Assembly (NCBI GenBank): GCA_019415705.1
Contig: DXYS01000005.1
Coordinates: 1 to 53,597, forward strand
Reading direction: 5' to 3'
From: Bacteroidales bacterium
GTDB lineage: Bacteria; Bacteroidota; Bacteroidia; Bacteroidales; Muribaculaceae
Length of the DNA: 53,597 nt
Shown here in pieces: positions 36,716 to 44,810 of this stretch. The position numbers and the translations under genes are program-made. Numbering within the stretch: position 1 is the stretch's first letter; the number at the start of each line of letters is the position of its first letter. Below the pieces are notes generated by a model. That model searched no databases. It was not told the origin of the DNA and was given only the letters and a program-made list of their open reading frames with translations.

Positions 36716-36724
36716 ACAAAAATA
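36716..36724 (-). promoter_or_regulatory. Promoter -7 box
   Basis: On the minus strand the box reads TATTTTTGT, an exact TAnnTTTG match, 34 bases before the DUF362 start at 36681. Confidence 0.45.
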
Positions 36725-36776
36725 ACAAACTTTGTGCGATGTGTGATTATCAAATTCTTGGTAAAACAGACCCGTT

Positions 36777-37181
36777 TCACTTTTTCAGCTCCGCGTTTGT
36801 CTTGCGCAGTCTGTCGACAGCCTTGTCAAGTGTCTCTGTCGGCTCGATGATGTTATAGTCGGCCCAGAAATCCGGGTCCCAATAGTTGTCGACCTCGTCG
36901 GCAAAAATGTCGGTTTTACCGAATGACATCTTATGTGAGATGCCCTCGCTTACATTGTCGAGGCGGTCCACCATCACCATCTCGGCCTCGGTCGTGTAGC
37001 CTGATGAGAAGAGGCGGCGGTGCCAGTCGCATTTGAAGCGCAGACGTGTGGCGATATAGTTTATATAGGCCTTGCCGTCAATAACTGTCCGCGGTGAGCT
37101 GTCGTCGGCCATGAGCCGGATTGACCCCGCGCTCATATAGAAAACAAGGCACAGCAGCATGCGTATCAAGTGTCGTGACAT
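36777..37181 (-). CDS. Exported orphan C-terminal domain of a carboxypeptidase-regulatory-like family
   Basis: The 134-residue protein has a signal peptide (1-~25) and then a domain with LRFKCDWHRRLFSSGYT and YWDPDFWADYNIIEPTE. In Bacteroidales this pattern occurs at the C-terminal end of longer carboxypeptidase-regulatory-like proteins, as I remember it, so this may be a truncated or free-standing version with its own export signal. The frame is intact. Function unknown. Confidence 0.55.
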   Translation of the reverse strand: MSRHLIRMLLCLVFYMSAGSIRLMADDSSPRTVIDGKAYINYIATRLRFKCDWHRRLFSSGYTTEAEMVMVDRLDNVSEGISHKMSFGKTDIFADEVDNYWDPDFWADYNIIEPTETLDKAVDRLRKTNAELKK

Positions 37182-37231
37182 GGGTCAGAATGTGTTTTAT
37201 GTGATGAGAAAGTTGATTTGTAATCCTTTAG

Positions 37232-37240
37232 GCAAATTTA
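37232..37240 (-). promoter_or_regulatory. Promoter -7 box
   Basis: On the minus strand the box reads TAAATTTGC, an exact TAnnTTTG match, 50 bases before the start at 37181. Confidence 0.5.
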
Positions 37241-37352
37241 CAATAATTATGTGATAATTTCAAAACGATTTTTAGGCCTGCGGTTTGTTATAATATAATG
37301 AATACGATGCAGGCTCCATAGTAAACGACTGCGTTATATAATAAATGATTAA

Positions 37353-38585
37353 ATGAATGACAATCAACATCTGACCACGGGCGATTCGCGTCTTGCCCGT
37401 CATCTTGGCCGTTCGGGCGATTATTATTGGTTTTTAGTGGCCTATCTCGTGTGTCTGAGCGCATTGGGCTCGTTTGTCAACGACATGTATACACCGGCGT
37501 TGCCCGGCATGTGCCGCTTTTTCGGCTGCAGTGTGCCGGTTGCACAGATGGGATTGGCGACCGGCATGACAGGCCTCGCTCTCGGTCAGCTGCTGCTCGG
37601 GCCGGTCAGCGACAAATACGGCCGCAAACCTGTGCTGATTGCTTCGGCTTCGCTCTTTGTCGTCTCGGCTGTGGCGAGCGTGTTCTCGCCTACGATACAT
37701 GTCTTCAACCTCTGCCGTCTATTCCAAGGCATGGGCGCCTCGGGCGGCTACTTCCTCGCGCGTTCCATCCCCGCCGACGTTTACACCGGCCGCCCGTTGG
37801 CCAAACTCATGGCACTCATCGGCGCCATTAACGGCATCGCTCCCGCATCGGCGCCTGTTATCGGCGGTTTTACGGCTGACGCCTTCGGTTGGAAAGGCAT
37901 ATTTATCGTCCTCGCCGGATTTGCCGCCCTTTTGCTGGCGCTTTCGCCCGTGATGGACGAATCTCTTGAGCCTGCCCGACGGAGTAAAGCCGGATTGTGG
38001 CAATCATTCGGCGGATATAAGAATCTGATTCGTAACCGGCCGTTTATCATCCATATCTGTCTTAAAGGCACCGCCCTCGGTCTGCTTTTCGCCTATATAT
38101 CCTCCTCGCCATTCATATTGCAGACCCACTACGGACTGTCGCAGACCTCCTACGGCCTGCTTATCGGCTTTAATGCGATTTTTGTTGCCGGCGGCTCAAT
38201 GGCGGCCCTTAAGTTCAGACTGCTCAAATCGGCGGCTTCGTGGGGAGCGTTCTTGGTCGCTGTCGGCGTGTTATGTCAGGCTGTCGCTCTGTGGACGGTA
38301 CACAGCATTGTCCTCTATGAAGTGTTCACACTCATCATGCTCTCTGGCCTCGGTCTGATTTTCACATCGTCAAACACTCTCGCGATGAACGAGGGTCGCA
38401 GTCAGGCCGGCGAAGCCTCGTCGTTGCTCGGCATTTCGGGCTATGCTGTCGGTGCTGTCGTCACACCGCTTGTCGGCGTGGGTGACATACTCCATTCGAC
38501 GGCTGTCGTCTATGTCGCGCTTGCCGTGACGGTCGCAGTCTTTGCACGGCTCTCGTCATCGCTTGCAGCCGACCTCGGCAAATAA
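37353..38585 (+). CDS. Bcr/CflA-type MFS drug exporter
   Basis: The 410-residue inner-membrane transporter has about 12 helices and the Bcr/CflA signature: FVNDMYTPALPGM near the first helix, LGQLLLGPVSDKYGRKPVL (motif A region) and RLFQGMGASGGYFLARSI. Family members export drugs such as bicyclomycin or chloramphenicol, or metabolites, by proton antiport. The actual substrate here is unknown. It is transcribed alone, convergent with rprY. Confidence 0.85.
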   Translation: MNDNQHLTTGDSRLARHLGRSGDYYWFLVAYLVCLSALGSFVNDMYTPALPGMCRFFGCSVPVAQMGLATGMTGLALGQLLLGPVSDKYGRKPVLIASASLFVVSAVASVFSPTIHVFNLCRLFQGMGASGGYFLARSIPADVYTGRPLAKLMALIGAINGIAPASAPVIGGFTADAFGWKGIFIVLAGFAALLLALSPVMDESLEPARRSKAGLWQSFGGYKNLIRNRPFIIHICLKGTALGLLFAYISSSPFILQTHYGLSQTSYGLLIGFNAIFVAGGSMAALKFRLLKSAASWGAFLVAVGVLCQAVALWTVHSIVLYEVFTLIMLSGLGLIFTSSNTLAMNEGRSQAGEASSLLGISGYAVGAVVTPLVGVGDILHSTAVVYVALAVTVAVFARLSSSLAADLGK

Positions 38586-38614
38586 GCCCCTTGCAGACTT
38601 GGTTATAAACACCA

Positions 38615-38644
38615 CAGGCCATGACGGATTTCCGTCATGGCCTG
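38615..38644. terminator. Bidirectional hairpin terminator
   Basis: A 30-base perfect inverted repeat (CAGGCCATGACGGA and TCCGTCATGGCCTG) lies between the convergent MFS and rprY genes. Confidence 0.75.
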
Positions 38645-38666
38645 CTTGAATATGGTTTGGCCCTGA

Positions 38667-39374
38667 TTATTTCTGAGCGTCAGGCTCGGGAGCGATGAGC
38701 TTGTAGCCCTTGCCGTGGATGTTGATGATTTCGATTGACGGGTCGTCTTTGAGGTGCTTGCGCAGCTTGGTGATGTAGACGTCCATCGAACGGGCGTTGA
38801 AATAATTGTCGTCAATCCAGATGGTCTTGAGGGCGAAGTTGCGCTCGAGTATCTCGTTGACATGGGCGCAGAGCAGGCTGAGCAGCTCTGACTCTTTGGT
38901 GGTCAGCTTGGTCACCTTGTCGTCGACCATCAGCACTTGTTTCTGAGTGTCAAATGTAAATTTGCCAATCTTGTACATGGTGATTTCCTTGCCTTTTTTG
39001 CCTTTGACACGGCGCAGGATGGCTTCGATACGGAAGACGAGCTCCTCCATCGAGAAGGGTTTGGTGATGTAGTCGTCAGCACCTAATTTGAAACCCTCGA
39101 GGATGTCGTCTTTGAGTGATTTGGCTGTGAGGAAGATGATGGGCACCTCCGAGTTGACTGTACGGATTTCCTGAGCTAAGGCAAAGCCGTCTTTCTTGGG
39201 CATCATCACGTCGAGGACGCAGATGTCATATTTGCCCTTGAGGAAGGCCTTGTAGCCTGCTTCGCCGTCCGAAAACAAATCGGCGTTAAAGCCTTTTGCC
39301 TGTAGATATTCTCTGAGGAGCATGCCAAGATTCTCATCATCTTCGCATAAAAGAATACGCATACGTTCTTCCAT
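38667..39374 (-). CDS. rprY: Response regulator RprY (OmpR family)
   Basis: The 235-residue protein has a receiver (~4-120) with the acidic patch CEDDEN, the phospho-acceptor Asp in CVLDVMMPKKDG, the switch region FLTAKS and the Lys of DDYITKPF, followed by a winged-helix DNA-binding domain (~135-230; TTKESELLSLLCAHVNEIL, YITKLRKHLKDDP). The opening RILLCEDDENLGMLLREYL is close to RprY of Bacteroides. It lies 6 bases after rprX on the same strand, so the pair is co-transcribed. Unlike the HTCS above, its phospho-acceptor site is intact. Confidence 0.92.
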   Translation of the reverse strand: MEERMRILLCEDDENLGMLLREYLQAKGFNADLFSDGEAGYKAFLKGKYDICVLDVMMPKKDGFALAQEIRTVNSEVPIIFLTAKSLKDDILEGFKLGADDYITKPFSMEELVFRIEAILRRVKGKKGKEITMYKIGKFTFDTQKQVLMVDDKVTKLTTKESELLSLLCAHVNEILERNFALKTIWIDDNYFNARSMDVYITKLRKHLKDDPSIEIINIHGKGYKLIAPEPDAQK

Positions 39375-39380
39375 AATTTG

Positions 39381-40916
39381 CTAATTTTTAGTTAGTGGTA
39401 ATATTATTATAAATTTTGTTCCGATATTGGGCTCGCTCTCGACGCTGATTTCGCCGCCTAATTCACCGACGATTTTCTTGACATAGGCTAATCCTAAGCC
39501 GAAGCCCTTGACGTCGTGGCGGTTGCCGGTCGAGACACGATAAAATTTGTCGAATATCTTCTTGAGGTCGTCGCGGCGTATGCCTATGCCGTTGTCGGCC
39601 ACGGTCACCTCCAAGCGTTCGCCTGAGATGTCGCGTGAGGCGACGGTCAGTTCCAAGGGCACGTCTTCGCGGCGATATTTGACAGCGTTGTCCAAGAGAT
39701 TGAAGATGACGTTGGTGAAGTGCATCTCGTCGACGTTGACCAAGGCGTTCATGGCGTCAAGGCGCGCGGTGATGTGGCCGCCGTATTTCTCGACCTTGAG
39801 CTTGAAGGTGTTGACAATGTTGAAGATGGCGAGATTGGCGTCGACCTCCTCGATTTTGAGCGTCGCTTTCTGACGGTCAAACATCGACATCTGCAGCACT
39901 TTCTCGACCTGAAAACGCAGACGTTTGGTCTCGTCATTGATGACGGTCGATATCTGCTGGAGCATGGCCGGCGACTTGCGCACGGTCTGGTCGTTGAGCA
40001 TCTGCGCCGCCAACGAGATTGACGATATAGGTGTCTTGAACTCGTGGGTCATGTTGTTGATAAAGTCGTTTTTCATCTCGGTCAGCTTCTTCTGACGGAA
40101 GGCGACGATGATGGTGAAGACGAAGATTATCAGCAGTATGAGCGTGAACGCAAACGACGGCACGAGGAACGATATCGACGAGAAGATATAGTCCTTCTTG
40201 GTCGGGAAATAGACCTTAAGATAGTTGTAGCGGCCCGTGGCGTCGTTGGGGAAGAGGGTCTGGACAAACATGTTGTCGCTTTCGTCAGAGCCGGGCTTGA
40301 AGCCGGGCGACTTATACTGTATCGTGCCTAACTGGTTGACGACGGCATATTCAAACGGCACATCCAAGCCGAGTGTGTCAAGTTCCTGACGTAGATATTT
40401 GCGCACCTTGGCCGAGTCGGCTCTCTCTGAGATGGGACGGTCTCCGGCGCGACTGAGTATATTTAGAATAACCTCGTCAATCATGCCTTTCTGATAGAGG
40501 TAGCGGTCGCGGTAGGCGCTCTGCAGGTTGCGGTAGCGTTTGCCGGCACCGGCGCCGTTCTCGCCGCTGAGGCGGTTTATCTCTGATGCATTTCCTTTAA
40601 GGGTGAGGTCTCCCTCAAGGCCGGTTGCGGTTGTAAACGAAAACTTGATGCCGCCTAATTGTGCGACTTGGTCGTCAAAATACTGAGTGGAGATTGAAGT
40701 GGCGTTGGCGTGGGGGACATCTTCGTCGAGAAAGTAACGGGTCTCGTCCTGTTCGAGATGGACGGCGACGCCGAGCAGGCTCTGGCGCACGCTCTGAGTG
40801 AACTGCTCATAACGCATCGAGGCCATATTGCGCATATATATTATCTGGATTATCAGCAGGCCGAGAAATGTTACGGCCATCAGTATTGTCAGTATCCAGA
40901 TTGTCTGTTTCTTCAT
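39381..40916 (-). CDS. rprX: Sensor histidine kinase RprX
   Basis: The 511-residue kinase has two membrane helices (~6-27 and ~235-260) around a periplasmic sensor domain, then an H-box with intact His (NNMTHEFKTPISSI), an N box (NLLDNAVKYR) and G boxes (VADNGIGI, GFGLGLAYV). It phosphorylates RprY. The periplasmic signal is unknown. The start at 40916 gives MKKQTIWILTILMAVTFL, a good first membrane segment. Confidence 0.92.
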   Translation of the reverse strand: MKKQTIWILTILMAVTFLGLLIIQIIYMRNMASMRYEQFTQSVRQSLLGVAVHLEQDETRYFLDEDVPHANATSISTQYFDDQVAQLGGIKFSFTTATGLEGDLTLKGNASEINRLSGENGAGAGKRYRNLQSAYRDRYLYQKGMIDEVILNILSRAGDRPISERADSAKVRKYLRQELDTLGLDVPFEYAVVNQLGTIQYKSPGFKPGSDESDNMFVQTLFPNDATGRYNYLKVYFPTKKDYIFSSISFLVPSFAFTLILLIIFVFTIIVAFRQKKLTEMKNDFINNMTHEFKTPISSISLAAQMLNDQTVRKSPAMLQQISTVINDETKRLRFQVEKVLQMSMFDRQKATLKIEEVDANLAIFNIVNTFKLKVEKYGGHITARLDAMNALVNVDEMHFTNVIFNLLDNAVKYRREDVPLELTVASRDISGERLEVTVADNGIGIRRDDLKKIFDKFYRVSTGNRHDVKGFGLGLAYVKKIVGELGGEISVESEPNIGTKFIIILPLTKN

Positions 40917-41086
40917 CTTTTTGTTGTTTTATTGCTATTGTCAACGCTCGGCCTGTCAGGTTGTTACGCTGCGGTAGCTGGGTGAGGTCAGTGTTTGGTC
41001 GTTAACCTATATTATGTTAACAATTAAAAGGGGTGATTGTTTGTGAAAATGAATCTTTGAATCGGTGTTGTTTTAACAGTATGTGT

Positions 41087-41117
41087 CAAAATTAACATAA
41101 AAATGTGAACGGACAAA
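41087..41117 (-). promoter_or_regulatory. Promoter of rprX-rprY
   Basis: On the minus strand TTTG (41114-41117) and TAATTTTG (41087-41094) are separated by 19 bases, a good -33/-7 pair. The leader to the rprX start would be about 165 bases. The -33 element lies in the left arm of the hairpin at 41108-41162. Confidence 0.65.
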
Positions 41118-41162
41118 ATCTTTGCCTCTGATTTTTCAATTATTGGCCTGATTTTGTCCGTT
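41108..41162. terminator. Hairpin between nhaA and rprX
   Basis: The arms AACGGACAAAATC (41108-41120) and GATTTTGTCCGTT (41150-41162) pair over 13 bp around a 29-base loop, with a T-run on the plus side. Together with the stem at 41176-41211 it accounts for most structure in the 305-base nhaA-rprX gap; I see no gene there. Confidence 0.5.
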
Positions 41163-41175
41163 TTTATAATTTGTT

Positions 41176-41211
41176 AGCTAAACAGATGGGCTGGCTCTCT
41201 GTTGTTTAGCT
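41176..41211 (-). terminator. Probable nhaA terminator
   Basis: The arms AGCTAAAC (41176-41183) and GTTTAGCT (41204-41211) pair just after the nhaA stop. On the minus strand the stem is followed by an A/T-rich run. Confidence 0.5.
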
Positions 41212-41221
41212 TATGATAACA

Positions 41222-42625
41222 TTAGTCTGCTGTATCGTCTTTAGCCGGGATGCGCGGCAGCGTATGATTGAGCATGATGAATCCGATTATGCCTGACAGT
41301 AGCGAGCCGACGACGATGCCGAGCTTGGCGTGGTTGAGCAGATCGACCTGATGCGGCTCCGGTGACCCGAACGAAAGTGTGGCGATGAAGAGCGAAACCG
41401 TGAAGCCGATGCCGCCGAGCATAGCCACAGAGGCCATCATCTTCCAGTTGGCGCGGTCGGGCATAGGTGCGAGATGCAGCTTGACCGTGAGCCATGAGAA
41501 TGCAAAGATGCCTACGAATTTGCCGATGACAAGACCGCAGATGATGGCGAGCGAAATGCCTTCGACGATTGTCGTCGGGTCGACGTCAAGCAGGAAGATA
41601 CCGGCATTGGCGAACGCGAACAGCGGCACGATAAAGTAGTTGACTATCGGGTGGAGTGAGTCCTCGAGTTCCTGCAGAGGCGAGATTACTTTATCCGATG
41701 CCGACTCGATTTCTTTGAGCCAGTTCATCTGGTCTTTGGTGAGGATGCTGCGACGGCTCAGCAACTCGTCGTCTTCGCCGCGGAAGTGACCGATTGATGA
41801 GCGTATGATTTTGATGTATTTCTTGGGTGCGAATACAGGAGTGGCCGGCACACAGAATGCGACGAGTACGCCGGCGATAGTCGGGTGTATGCCCGAGTTG
41901 AGGAACAGAAACCATATCACGCCACCGATAAGCAGATAGAAAATCTGAGATTTTATACGCATGAGAGAGCCTAAGAGCAGCAAGCCGAAGAGAGCGGCTG
42001 CATAGACAAGCAGCATTGCCTCGATATGTGTCGAATAAAAGGCCGCAATAACGACGATGCCGCCGATATCGTCGACTACCGCAAGTGTTGTAAGGAATAT
42101 TTTAAGTGAGATAGGCACACGGCGTCCGAGCATGGCCAGAACGCCTAAGGAGAAGGCTATGTCGGTGGCCATCGGTATGGCTGCTCCCCCCGCATAGTCC
42201 GTGCCTTGGGCAAAATAGAAATATATGACAACCGGCACAATCATGCCGCCGATTGCACCCACGATGGGCAGCAGGGCCTGCTTGAATGACGACAGCTCGC
42301 CGACAAGTATCTCGCGCTTGATTTCAAGACCGATTGAGAAAAAGAAGATGGCCATCAGCGCGTCGTTGATAAAGGCCAGAAGGTCCATCGGCTCGCCCGA
42401 GTGGCTGAAGATGTTGAAGTCGCCTAATTGCAGACGCACTTCCTGTGTCCAGAAGTCAAAATAATACTGATTGATGCCGGGGATATTGGCTATCGTGATT
42501 GCGAGCACAGTGGCCGCGATAAGAATATTGCCGCCCGACGCATGTCGCCTGATGGCCTGTGTGGCGGCATAAAAGACGCTGTGCTCGTCAGACGTGGTTT
42601 GATATTGCTGACTGTTATTCATCAC
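41222..42625 (-). CDS. nhaA: Na+/H+ antiporter NhaA
   Basis: The 467-residue inner-membrane protein matches NhaA: the paired Asp of AVVDDIGGIVVI, the VATDIAFSLG-type motif (MATDIAFSLGVLAML) and FFFSIGLEIKREILVGEL. It exchanges cytoplasmic Na+ for external H+. It is longer than the ~390-residue E. coli protein because of a hydrophilic insertion between later helices (~270-325, rich in charged residues). It follows lepA by 136 bases on the same strand. Confidence 0.95.
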   Translation of the reverse strand: MMNNSQQYQTTSDEHSVFYAATQAIRRHASGGNILIAATVLAITIANIPGINQYYFDFWTQEVRLQLGDFNIFSHSGEPMDLLAFINDALMAIFFFSIGLEIKREILVGELSSFKQALLPIVGAIGGMIVPVVIYFYFAQGTDYAGGAAIPMATDIAFSLGVLAMLGRRVPISLKIFLTTLAVVDDIGGIVVIAAFYSTHIEAMLLVYAAALFGLLLLGSLMRIKSQIFYLLIGGVIWFLFLNSGIHPTIAGVLVAFCVPATPVFAPKKYIKIIRSSIGHFRGEDDELLSRRSILTKDQMNWLKEIESASDKVISPLQELEDSLHPIVNYFIVPLFAFANAGIFLLDVDPTTIVEGISLAIICGLVIGKFVGIFAFSWLTVKLHLAPMPDRANWKMMASVAMLGGIGFTVSLFIATLSFGSPEPHQVDLLNHAKLGIVVGSLLSGIIGFIMLNHTLPRIPAKDDTAD

Positions 42626-42710
42626 TTTCTCATATAATAAATAGTTATAAATACTAACAATTTCTCAATTGCAATGGTTTGTGGCGGGCGGCCATAGGGG
42701 CTCCCACCTC

Positions 42711-42746
42711 TCCTTAAGGACCTTAATGACTTTAAAGACCTTAATG
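42711..42746. repeat. TTAAGG-type simple repeat, copy 1
   Basis: The segment GACTTTAAAGACCTTAA (42728-42744) matches 46251-46267 at 16 of 17 bases, and further CCTTAA/GGACC units precede it. It lies just after the lepA stop and may help end transcription. Confidence 0.55.
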
Positions 42747-42761
42747 AAGCGCCTCCCTGCG

Positions 42762-44549
42762 TCAATCCAACTTGAGCACGGCGAGGAACGCTTTCTGAGG
42801 CACTTCGACAGAGCCTATCTGCTTCATGCGTTTCTTGCCCTTCTTCTGTTTCTCAAGCAGTTTTCGCTTACGCGAGATATCGCCGCCGTAACATTTGGCT
42901 GTAACGTCTTTGCGCACGGCCTTGATGGTCTCGCGCGCGATAATTTTGGCGCCGATGGCAGCCTGTATGGCGATGTCAAACTGCTGGCGCGGTATCAGCT
43001 CCTTGAGCTTTTCGCACATGCGGCGCCCGAAGGTCACGGCGTTGTCGGCATGGGTCAGAGTCGACAGCGCGTCGACGCTCTCGCCGTTGAGCAGTATGTC
43101 TAACTTGACGAGTTTCGACTCGCGGAACTCGCTGATGTGGTAGTCAAACGACGCATAGCCTTTCGAGATGCTCTTGAGCTTGTCGTAGAAGTCTATCACA
43201 ATCTCGCCTAAGGGCATGTCAAAGGTCAGTTCGAGGCGGTTGCCCGAGATGTATTCCTGTTTGACAAGCTCACCGCGTTTGCCTAAACACAGTGTCATAA
43301 TCGGGCCTATGAAGTCACCGGTGGTGATGATTGACGCGCGGATATACGGCTCCTCGATGTGGTCGATAAGTGTTATGTCAGGCAGACCTGAAGGATTGTG
43401 CACCTCGGTCATGTTGCCTTTTTTGTCATAGACACGATAGCTTACGTTGGGCACTGTCGTGATGACATCCATGTCAAACTCGCGGCCGAGACGCTCCTGT
43501 ATGATTTCCATGTGCAGCAGTCCGAGGAAGCCGCAGCGGAAGCCGAAACCCAGCGCCATTGACGACTCGGGCGTAAACGTCAGCGACGCGTCGTTGAGCT
43601 GCAGTTTCTCCAAAGAGGCGCGTAGATTTTCGAAGTCTTCGGTCTCGATGGGGTATACGCCTGCAAAGACCATGGGCTTTACCTCCTCGAAGCCGTCGAT
43701 TGCCTCCGAGCACGGGCGTTCGACGTGGGTGATGGTGTCGCCGACGCGCACCTCGCGCGATGTCTTGATGCCGGAAATAATATAGCCTACGTTGCCTGCC
43801 GACAGTTCCTCGCGCGGCGACATGTCTAATTTAAGCACACCTGTTTCGTCGGCGTGGTACTCTTTGCCTGTTGAGACAAATTTGACGAAATCGTTGCGGC
43901 GTATCGTGCCGTTGACGATTTTGTAGTAGGCGATGATGCCGCGGAACGGGTTGAAGACCGAGTCGAAAATCAGGGCCTGCAGCGGCGCCGACGGGTCTCC
44001 TTTGGGCGCCGGAATGCGCTTGACGATGGCCTCGAGTATCTCCGGGATGCCCAGACCTGTCTTGCCGCTGGCACGTATGATTTCCTCGCGCTTGCAGCCG
44101 AGCAGGTCTATTATCTGGTCTTCGACTTCGTCGGGTTTGGCCGAGTCGAGGTCTACTTTATTTATTACCGGTATGATTTCGAGGTCATTGTCGATGGCCA
44201 TATAGAGGTTTGAGATGGTCTGAGCCTGTATGCCCTGAGAGGCGTCGACAATCAGCAGCGCGCCCTCGCATGCGGCTATAGAGCGTGAGACTTCGTATGA
44301 GAAGTCGACGTGCCCCGGAGTGTCGATGAGATTCAGCGTGTAGCGTTCGCCGTCTATCATGTGCTCCATCTGTATGGCGTGGCTCTTGATGGTAATGCCG
44401 CGTTCGCGCTCGAGATCCATGTCGTCGAGCACCTGTGCTTCCATGTCTTTTTCAGAAATTGTCTTGGTATATTCGAGCAGACGGTCGGCCAAGGTCGATT
44501 TGCCGTGGTCGATGTGGGCGATGATGCAGAAGTTTCTGATATTTTTCAT
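42762..44549 (-). CDS. lepA: Elongation factor 4 (LepA)
   Basis: The 595-residue translational GTPase has the G1 motif AHIDHGKST, the G3 DTPGHVDF and G4 NKVDLDSA, followed by the LepA-specific C-terminal domain (KAVRKDVTAKCYGGDISRKR, LEKQKKGKKRMKQIG). It acts on stalled ribosomes, promoting back-translocation. The length matches the usual ~597 residues. The start MKNIRNFCIIAHIDHGK is conserved. Confidence 0.97.
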   Translation of the reverse strand: MKNIRNFCIIAHIDHGKSTLADRLLEYTKTISEKDMEAQVLDDMDLERERGITIKSHAIQMEHMIDGERYTLNLIDTPGHVDFSYEVSRSIAACEGALLIVDASQGIQAQTISNLYMAIDNDLEIIPVINKVDLDSAKPDEVEDQIIDLLGCKREEIIRASGKTGLGIPEILEAIVKRIPAPKGDPSAPLQALIFDSVFNPFRGIIAYYKIVNGTIRRNDFVKFVSTGKEYHADETGVLKLDMSPREELSAGNVGYIISGIKTSREVRVGDTITHVERPCSEAIDGFEEVKPMVFAGVYPIETEDFENLRASLEKLQLNDASLTFTPESSMALGFGFRCGFLGLLHMEIIQERLGREFDMDVITTVPNVSYRVYDKKGNMTEVHNPSGLPDITLIDHIEEPYIRASIITTGDFIGPIMTLCLGKRGELVKQEYISGNRLELTFDMPLGEIVIDFYDKLKSISKGYASFDYHISEFRESKLVKLDILLNGESVDALSTLTHADNAVTFGRRMCEKLKELIPRQQFDIAIQAAIGAKIIARETIKAVRKDVTAKCYGGDISRKRKLLEKQKKGKKRMKQIGSVEVPQKAFLAVLKLD

Positions 44550-44570
44550 TATGTATTTATCTTACGACTT

Positions 44571-44579
44571 GCAAAGTTA
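44571..44579 (-). promoter_or_regulatory. Promoter -7 box of lepA
   Basis: On the minus strand the box reads TAACTTTGC, an exact TAnnTTTG match, 21 bases before the lepA start. No clear -33 box was seen. Confidence 0.55.
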
Positions 44580-44626
44580 ACACTTTTCAGCCGATTTTTT
44601 CTTTTGAGAAGGGATGGATTTTAAAG

Positions 44627-44659
44627 TAGCTACGATAGCTATCATAGCTAAAATAGCTA
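44627..44659. repeat. TAGCTA palindrome array, 9-bp period
   Basis: Four TAGCTA hexamers (44627, 44636, 44645, 44654) are spaced exactly 9 bases apart with varied 3-base spacers. They lie between the divergent lepA and nhaD promoters. Confidence 0.8.
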
Positions 44660-44716
44660 TTTTAATCCTCGTTGCTGTTTTTAACTTTATTTCACTAAAA
44701 TAATACAAATGATGCT

Positions 44717-44749
44717 TTTGTCGGTCTGACGAAAAGTATCTAAATTTGC
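44717..44749 (+). promoter_or_regulatory. Promoter of nhaD
   Basis: TTTG (44717-44720), 20 bases, then TAAATTTGC (44741-44749) give a full Bacteroidales-type -33/-7 pair. The leader is about 55 bases. Confidence 0.7.
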
Positions 44750-44810
44750 TGAAAAATTTCCGTATTTACTTTTCTTCTGTGTTTAACCGCTTTAAGTTGT
44801 AACAATCAAT

